A stretch of DNA of 64,000 nucleotides, from NCBI GenBank assembly GCA_016722505.1, contig JADKJH010000001.1, positions 1,240,001 to 1,304,000 of the forward strand, written 5' to 3'. Shown piece by piece: positions 59,597 to 64,000 of the stretch. The notes beneath the pieces are model-generated. The model was not told where the DNA came from. It did not search any database and saw only the letters and a list, made by a program, of their open reading frames with translations. Position 1 is the first letter of the stretch. Each line of letters begins with the position of its first letter. This DNA is from Holophagaceae bacterium (GTDB taxonomy: Bacteria > Acidobacteriota > Holophagae > Holophagales > Holophagaceae). Position numbers and translations under genes: made by a program.

Positions 59597-61054
59597 TCAG
59601 GATAGGCCGACTTCCTTGTTGAAGCCCTCGATGAGTTGGTCGAATTCGGCGGCTTCTTCTTCGAAAATTTCGCGCCAGTATTCGGGGTCCCACTGGGCGC
59701 AGATCTCTTCGTAGGTCTTTCCCTGCTGTTCTACCCAGGTGTAGTACTTCAGGTTGTGGATGGCCTTGCGGTCGGTGTAGGACAACTCCTTGAAATGGTC
59801 CACGGCCTGCCGTTCCAGGCTGCCGGTGTGGGTCTTGGCGGCCTCAAGGGCCGTGAAGGCGCCGCGCTCGGCGCTGAGTTCTTCCAGGCGGGAGCGGTAC
59901 ATTTCCACGGAGTCCGTGAAGATCGTGAACACCACGTCGTTCTCGTCCAGTTCCCAGTACTTCGCGGCCTTGATGGCGGCCAGCATATTGCAGATGCCGC
60001 TGATGCCGAGCAGGCCGAGCTTCTCGATCTTCGCGGCGTCCACGCCAAGGGTGGCGAGGAAGGCCTGGCCGGCGGGTTCATTGAAAAGCCGCAGGATGCG
60101 CATGCAGTCCTCGTCGTCGATGGCGGCCACGGCGTCGGTGTTGCGGACGTTGTGGACCCAGGGCACGTGCTTGTCGCCGATGCCTTCGATGCGGTGATCG
60201 CCGAAACCATTCATCAGCAGCGTCGGGCACTGCAGCGCCTCCGTGGCGATGACCTTCAGGCCCGGGAATTTGGTCTTCAGATAGTCGCCCGCGCCAATGG
60301 TGCCGGCGCTGCCTGTGGCGCTCACATAGGCCGTGAACCGGCTTTTGGGAGTCGCCAGGCCGAGGAAGACTTCTTCCATGGCGGGGCCGGTCACGTTGTA
60401 GTGCCAGATCGGATTTCCGAATTCCTCGAACTGGTTGAAGATCACGTGGATGGGATCCTTCTTCAGTTCCCAGCACTTGTCGTAGATCTCCTTCACGTTG
60501 GATTCGCAGCCGGGCGTGGCGATGACTTCCGCGCCGATCTCGGCGAGCCAGGTGAAGCGTTCCTTCGACATGTTCTCCGGCAGGATGGCCACGGCGGTGC
60601 AGCCCAGAATGGCGCTGTCGAAGGCGCCGCCCCGGCAGTAGTTCCCGGTGCTGGGCCAGACGGCTTTGTGCTTTTCGGGATCGAATTCACCGCTCACCAG
60701 GCGCGGCACGAGACACGCGAAAGCCGCGCCCACCTTGTGCGCGCCTGTGGGGAAATACTTCCCCACCAGGCCGATGATGCGCGCCTTGACGCCCGTGATT
60801 TCGGGTGGAATCTCCAGAAAATTGGGGCCGGCGAACAATCCGGTCTCGGGGTCGTTCTTCCAGGTGATGCGGAATAGGTTCACGGGATTCACGTCCCAGA
60901 GGCCGACGCCCACGAGCTTCGCCTTGACGGCATCCGGAATGGAAGCCGGATCGCGCATCTGCTTGAAGGTGGGGATCACGACGCCGAGATCACGGCACCG
61001 TTTCGCAGTGCGGTGGATGACTTCGGCATTGATGGATTTCACGATTCGAGACAT
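59597..61054 (-). CDS. PLP-dependent fold-type II lyase (YgeX-position enzyme)
   Basis: A 485-residue fold-type II PLP enzyme. The Schiff-base Lys appears in FPTGAHKVGAAFACLVP, like the TrpB motif HTGAHK, and the cofactor phosphate loop in SATGSAGTIGAGDYL. Length is larger than diaminopropionate ammonia-lyase (YgeX, about 400) that occupies this place in other clusters, and the Lys motif is TrpB/threonine-synthase-like. A lyase acting on an amino acid released from purine rings is possible; the reaction is not known. GGGGGA lies five bases before ATG 61054, so translation should be strong. Confidence 0.82.
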   Translation of the reverse strand: MSRIVKSINAEVIHRTAKRCRDLGVVIPTFKQMRDPASIPDAVKAKLVGVGLWDVNPVNLFRITWKNDPETGLFAGPNFLEIPPEITGVKARIIGLVGKYFPTGAHKVGAAFACLVPRLVSGEFDPEKHKAVWPSTGNYCRGGAFDSAILGCTAVAILPENMSKERFTWLAEIGAEVIATPGCESNVKEIYDKCWELKKDPIHVIFNQFEEFGNPIWHYNVTGPAMEEVFLGLATPKSRFTAYVSATGSAGTIGAGDYLKTKFPGLKVIATEALQCPTLLMNGFGDHRIEGIGDKHVPWVHNVRNTDAVAAIDDEDCMRILRLFNEPAGQAFLATLGVDAAKIEKLGLLGISGICNMLAAIKAAKYWELDENDVVFTIFTDSVEMYRSRLEELSAERGAFTALEAAKTHTGSLERQAVDHFKELSYTDRKAIHNLKYYTWVEQQGKTYEEICAQWDPEYWREIFEEEAAEFDQLIEGFNKEVGLS

Positions 61055-61064
61055 ATCATTCCCC

Positions 61065-62259
61065 CTAAATGCTCAGCCGTTTGGCGCGCCTGACGATGGT
61101 TTCGAGCTTGGCGCCGGGATCCTTCAAGCGCGTGAGGAACATCAGCGCGCTGATGACGAAGGGCTTGTAGGCGGCTTCGTGGTACGTGGGGATGCGGTAC
61201 TGATCGAAGACTTCCTTGGAAACCTCGCCCGCGTCGCAGCTCACGTCGGTGATGTCCGCGGGCAGGCAGTGCATATAGAGCGCTTTCTTGTCATGGGTGA
61301 GATCCATTTTGGCGCGGTCGCACTCCCAGTGCTTGAACTTGGCGTTGTTCGCCAGACACTCCTTCTCCAGTGACTTCAGGCCCTCCTTGTCAGAGGCCTT
61401 CAGGAGTTTCGTGCGCTGCTGCATGACGTGGAAAGGCGCCCAGGACTTGGGATAGACGATGTGGGCACCCTTGAATGCTGCCTCCATGCTGTTCACGGTT
61501 TCGAAAACTGCCGCCGCTTTCCGCCGCATTCTTCTTCGCGATGTCCATGACTTCCGGGATCAAGCCGTAACCTTCGGGATGGGCCAGGCTCACGTTCATG
61601 CCGAAGCGTGTCATCAGGCCGATGATGCCCTGGGGCACGGAGAGCGGTTTGCCGTAGCTCGGGCTGTAGGCCCAGGACATGGCGATCTTCTTGCCCTTGA
61701 GCTTGTCCAGGCTGCCGAAGTGCTTCTTCAGCCAGGCCAGATCCGCCAGGGACTGGGTGGGGTGGTCGATATCGCACTGCAGGTTGATGATGCTGGGGCG
61801 GCGGTGCAGCACGCCCTGCTCGGCGCCGTCCGTGAGCGCATCGCCCACTTCGCGCATGTAGGAGTTGCCTTCGCCCAGGAACATGTCGTCGCGGATGCCG
61901 ATGACTTCCGTAAGGAAGCTGATCATGTTGGCGGTTTCGCGCACGGTCTCGCCATGCGCGACCTGGCTTTTCTCCTCGTCGAGGTCAGACAAAGAGAACC
62001 CCATGGCGCCGGCGGCGGATGCGAACGAGAAGCGCGTGCGCGTGGAGTTGTCGCGGAAGATCGAGATGGCCAGACCCGTGTCGAAGGCGCGATAGGAAAA
62101 CCCTTCCTGATGCAAGCGCTTGAGAGTTTCCGCCAAGGTGAGGATGGCCTGGATCTCTTCGCTGGGGTGCTCCCAGGTCAGCAGAAAGTCCTTCTGGAAA
62201 AGATCGGTCTTGAGGGCCCGGAAGGCGGCCAGGTGCTCGTGGATGGCGGGGGAGGGCAT
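61065..62259 (-). pseudogene. ygeW: Knotted carbamoyltransferase YgeW, frameshifted
   Basis: Two overlapping frames together give a complete YgeW-like carbamoyltransferase. The N-terminal part (62259 to about 61505) has the carbamoyl-phosphate motif FRDNSTRTRFSFASAAGAMG and the CDIDHPTQSLADL motif. The C-terminal part continues with IVYPKSWAPFHVMQQRT and ALYMHCLPADITDVSC, including the HCLP box. One extra base in the A-run 61504-61507 separates them; removing it joins SGGSF to ETVNSM. YgeW is a member of the anaerobic purine clusters, probably transferring a carbamoyl group. AGGAG precedes ATG 62259. Either a recent inactivation or a sequencing error. Confidence 0.85.
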
Positions 62260-62304
62260 GGGTTTCTCCTATGGATGCGGATGTTCGAAAAGAATTCAGT
62301 GGCC

Positions 62305-63586
62305 TCAGGCCGACCCTTGCAGGGCGATCCCCAGTGGGCGATCAGCCTGTGTCAGCTGGCCATCCTGGACGACGCATTCGCCCCGAAGAAAGACATGCTT
62401 GAAGGCCAAGGTTGACGTGAAGCCGGGGTAGGTTTCATGGGTGTCTGCGAGGGAGGATCGGATGGGTTGCTCGGGGCCATTCGGGTCCAGGATCACCACG
62501 TCGGCATCCAGGCCTGGGCTCAACGCGCCTTTGCGGTGCGACATGCCCAAGCGGGTTGCGGGGTTAAGGGCCAGACGCAGCGCCAGTTCCTGGGCGGCGC
62601 GATCGGGATCGTCTTCCCAGAGCCGCCAGGCCAGGTGCGCCAGGCCGCCGAGGCCCGCAAGCCCGTTGGCCACCGTGCGGATGTCCCGGCCGTCCCAGGT
62701 GTCCTTGTCCGTACAGCAAAAGGCGCAGTGGTCGGTGGCGATGAGATCGAACACGCCAGCGCGCGCCAATTGCCGGAAATGGGGGCGATCACCCCTCAGT
62801 GGCGGCGAGCAGATCCAGCGATGCCCATCGTCCCGGTCCAGCCAGGTTTCATCCAGCCAAAGATACTGAGGGCAGGTTTCGCTGGTGAGGTCCTGGTGGT
62901 TGTGGGCTTCCTTGATCTGTTCAGCGGCGGAGATGGTGGAGACATGGACCACATGTAGGGGAACCTTGCATTCAGCGGCGAGCCTGATGAGCGCATCCAC
63001 CGTTCTGATTTCGGCGGCCTCGGGCCGCAATCGCGCGTGGCTGGATGCTTTCGACAGATCGAGCGCGGAGGTATCCACCGACGCCATCAGTTCGTCATCT
63101 TCGCAATGCACCAGGAAGCGTGCGCCAGTTGGGCCCAGCCGCCGGAAAAGCTCCTCCAGGCGTGCCTGGTCCGTGAAGAGCCCGGCCTTCCTGTAGGTCG
63201 TGTAGAACTTGAGCGTGCGGAATCCCGCCCCGATCAGACGCTCAAGATCCTGCCAATCCTCGGGTTCGAAGGTCGTCGGCGTGATGTGCCACGCCACGTC
63301 GGAGTGGCAGCGCCCGGCAGCCCGGGCCTGGGCCCGCCGGACCGCGTCGCGCAGCGTCTCCTTCGATCCCAGCGAGCCCTGCGTCACGAAGGTGCACAGC
63401 GTCGTGATGCCGTTCATGATCCCGATCCGCGTTCCGGATTCGTAGTCGTCCGCGAGGTCGAAATCGCCAATGCGATCACCCACATGCGTATGGAAATCGA
63501 TGAAACCGGGCAGCACATAACAACCGGTCGCATCCACCACGCGGTCAGCGGTAGGCCACGCGGCCATTGCGGATGAGCGTTTTCAT
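62305..63586 (-). CDS. hyuA: Hydantoinase/dihydropyrimidinase HyuA (N-terminal frameshift)
   Basis: A cyclic amidohydrolase of the hydantoinase family. Metal ligands are in GFIDFHTHVGD, the carboxylated Lys in RTLKFYTTY, His in LHVVHVSTI, and Asp in LIATDHCAF. It opens cyclic amides such as dihydropyrimidine, hydantoin or ureidoimidazole products. The natural start is ATG 63586 (MKTLIRNGRVA), overlapping the upstream stop as ATGA, but that frame ends after 13 codons; one surplus base near 63553 is responsible. The rest (ADRVVDATGCYVLPG to the end) is intact. Without correction the frame could start only at ATG 63567. Confidence 0.88.
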
Positions 63587-64000
63587 TCGAGCACCGCTTC
63601 CAGGATCGGCTCGATGGCGGGAGGGATGGACACGCGGGAAAGGGGCGCGTCAACATCCTTCAGTCCGTGTCCGGTGGCGAGGATCACCACGCGCTCGCCG
63701 GAATCCAATCGGTCAGGTCCGCCCTGGAGCTTGATCAAACCCGCCAGGGCCGCGGCGCCTGCGGGCTCCGCGAAGATCCCTGTGCGGCTGAGCAATCGCG
63801 CCTGGGCGCCCAGGATTTCATCGTCTGAAACCGTGAGGGTGAGACCTTTGCTTTCCAGGATGGCCCGACGGGCGCCATGGGCGTTGCTGGGGCAGACGAC
63901 AGAGATGGAATCCGCCCGTGTGGATGGGTCCGGAGCGTCGGAATAGATTCCGGTCCGGACGAATCGGTGGATGGCATCGGACTTCTCCGCCTGCACGCCA
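63583..64000 (-). CDS. Threonine-synthase-like PLP enzyme, C-terminal part
   Basis: The last 138 codons of a gene entering from the right edge. The sequence GVQAEKSDAIHRF, then SNAHGARRAILESKG and EPAGAAALAGLIKL with a terminal VVILATGHGLKDVDA matches the C-terminal half of threonine synthase (ThrC) and related fold-type II enzymes. The PLP Lys lies outside the window, so the precise reaction cannot be decided. Its stop overlaps the natural hyuA start (ATGA), so it belongs to the same operon. Confidence 0.78.
   Translation of the reverse strand, partial: GVQAEKSDAIHRFVRTGIYSDAPDPSTRADSISVVCPSNAHGARRAILESKGLTLTVSDDEILGAQARLLSRTGIFAEPAGAAALAGLIKLQGGPDRLDSGERVVILATGHGLKDVDAPLSRVSIPPAIEPILEAVLE

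Noticed and set aside
59636..60877. A 413-codon open frame antisense to the PLP enzyme gene
   Set aside because: Composition mirrors the high-GC codon pattern of the opposite strand, with no ribosome binding site and no family resemblance; the sense gene is unmistakable.
1..64000. CRISPR arrays, tRNA or rRNA genes, prophage or transposase genes
   Set aside because: No regularly spaced repeats, no cloverleaf in the short intergenic gaps and no recombinase or transposase frame were seen.

Overview
This 64 kb window is high-GC bacterial chromosome around the replication-initiation region. The order rpmH-rnpA-yidC-khpB/jag-mnmE on the minus strand, diverging from dnaA-dnaN-gyrB-gyrA on the plus strand, marks an oriC neighbourhood. 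Five parS-like 16-mers lie between 21.8 and 45.2 kb. Gene content (M2 dipeptidyl carboxypeptidase, propeller-kinase sensor, hybrid kinases) and protein style resemble Acidobacteriota, class Holophagae (Geothrix/Holophaga-like). This placement is inferred from recall, not from a search.

Layout. 1-8 kb is an accessory patch: a partial membrane protein, an alpha/beta hydrolase, a decayed DinB gene, small membrane proteins, a visibly AT-richer pair (lipoprotein plus PQQ-type propeller), an esterase remnant, an epoxide hydrolase and a BrnT/BrnA toxin-antitoxin pair. The last three genes are bracketed by a second, decayed copy of the modC 3' end. 8-10.5 kb is modABC (molybdate uptake). A MITE-like inverted repeat follows, then two sensor kinases (10.9-14.3 kb), an M2 peptidase, a cardiolipin-synthase-like PLD, OsmC, a receiver protein, nrdR, lon, a TPR protein, ftsY, ribD and a large lipoprotein of unknown role. 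26.6-33.8 kb is a minus-strand block: thiS, a Cys/Met PLP enzyme, a small tail-anchored protein, gatB, mnmE, khpB-like, yidC, rnpA, rpmH. 34-42 kb is dnaA, dnaN, gyrB, gyrA. 42-45 kb is a minus-strand operon glyA, LVIVD-type lipoprotein, gamma-glutamylcyclotransferase. 45-49 kb is one protein joining a periplasmic propeller sensor to a Ser/Thr kinase; purB, a cysteine-less Asd-like protein and a polyferredoxin follow.

52-64 kb is the most interesting accessory block. It holds a three-subunit molybdenum hydroxylase (xanthine dehydrogenase family), an RpiR-type regulator and two small genes, then convergently an operon running inwards from the right edge: threonine-synthase-like, hydantoinase/dihydropyrimidinase (HyuA), knotted carbamoyltransferase (YgeW), a TrpB/threonine-synthase-like PLP enzyme and SsnA aminohydrolase. 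SsnA, YgeW, HyuA and Xdh are established companions in anaerobic purine/urate catabolism clusters. modABC earlier in the window would supply the molybdenum.

Four reading frames (gyrA, the 2Fe-2S subunit, ygeW, hyuA) need one single-base correction each to match their families. Because gyrA is essential, sequencing or assembly indels are at least as likely as real gene decay. No rRNA, tRNA or CRISPR array was seen.
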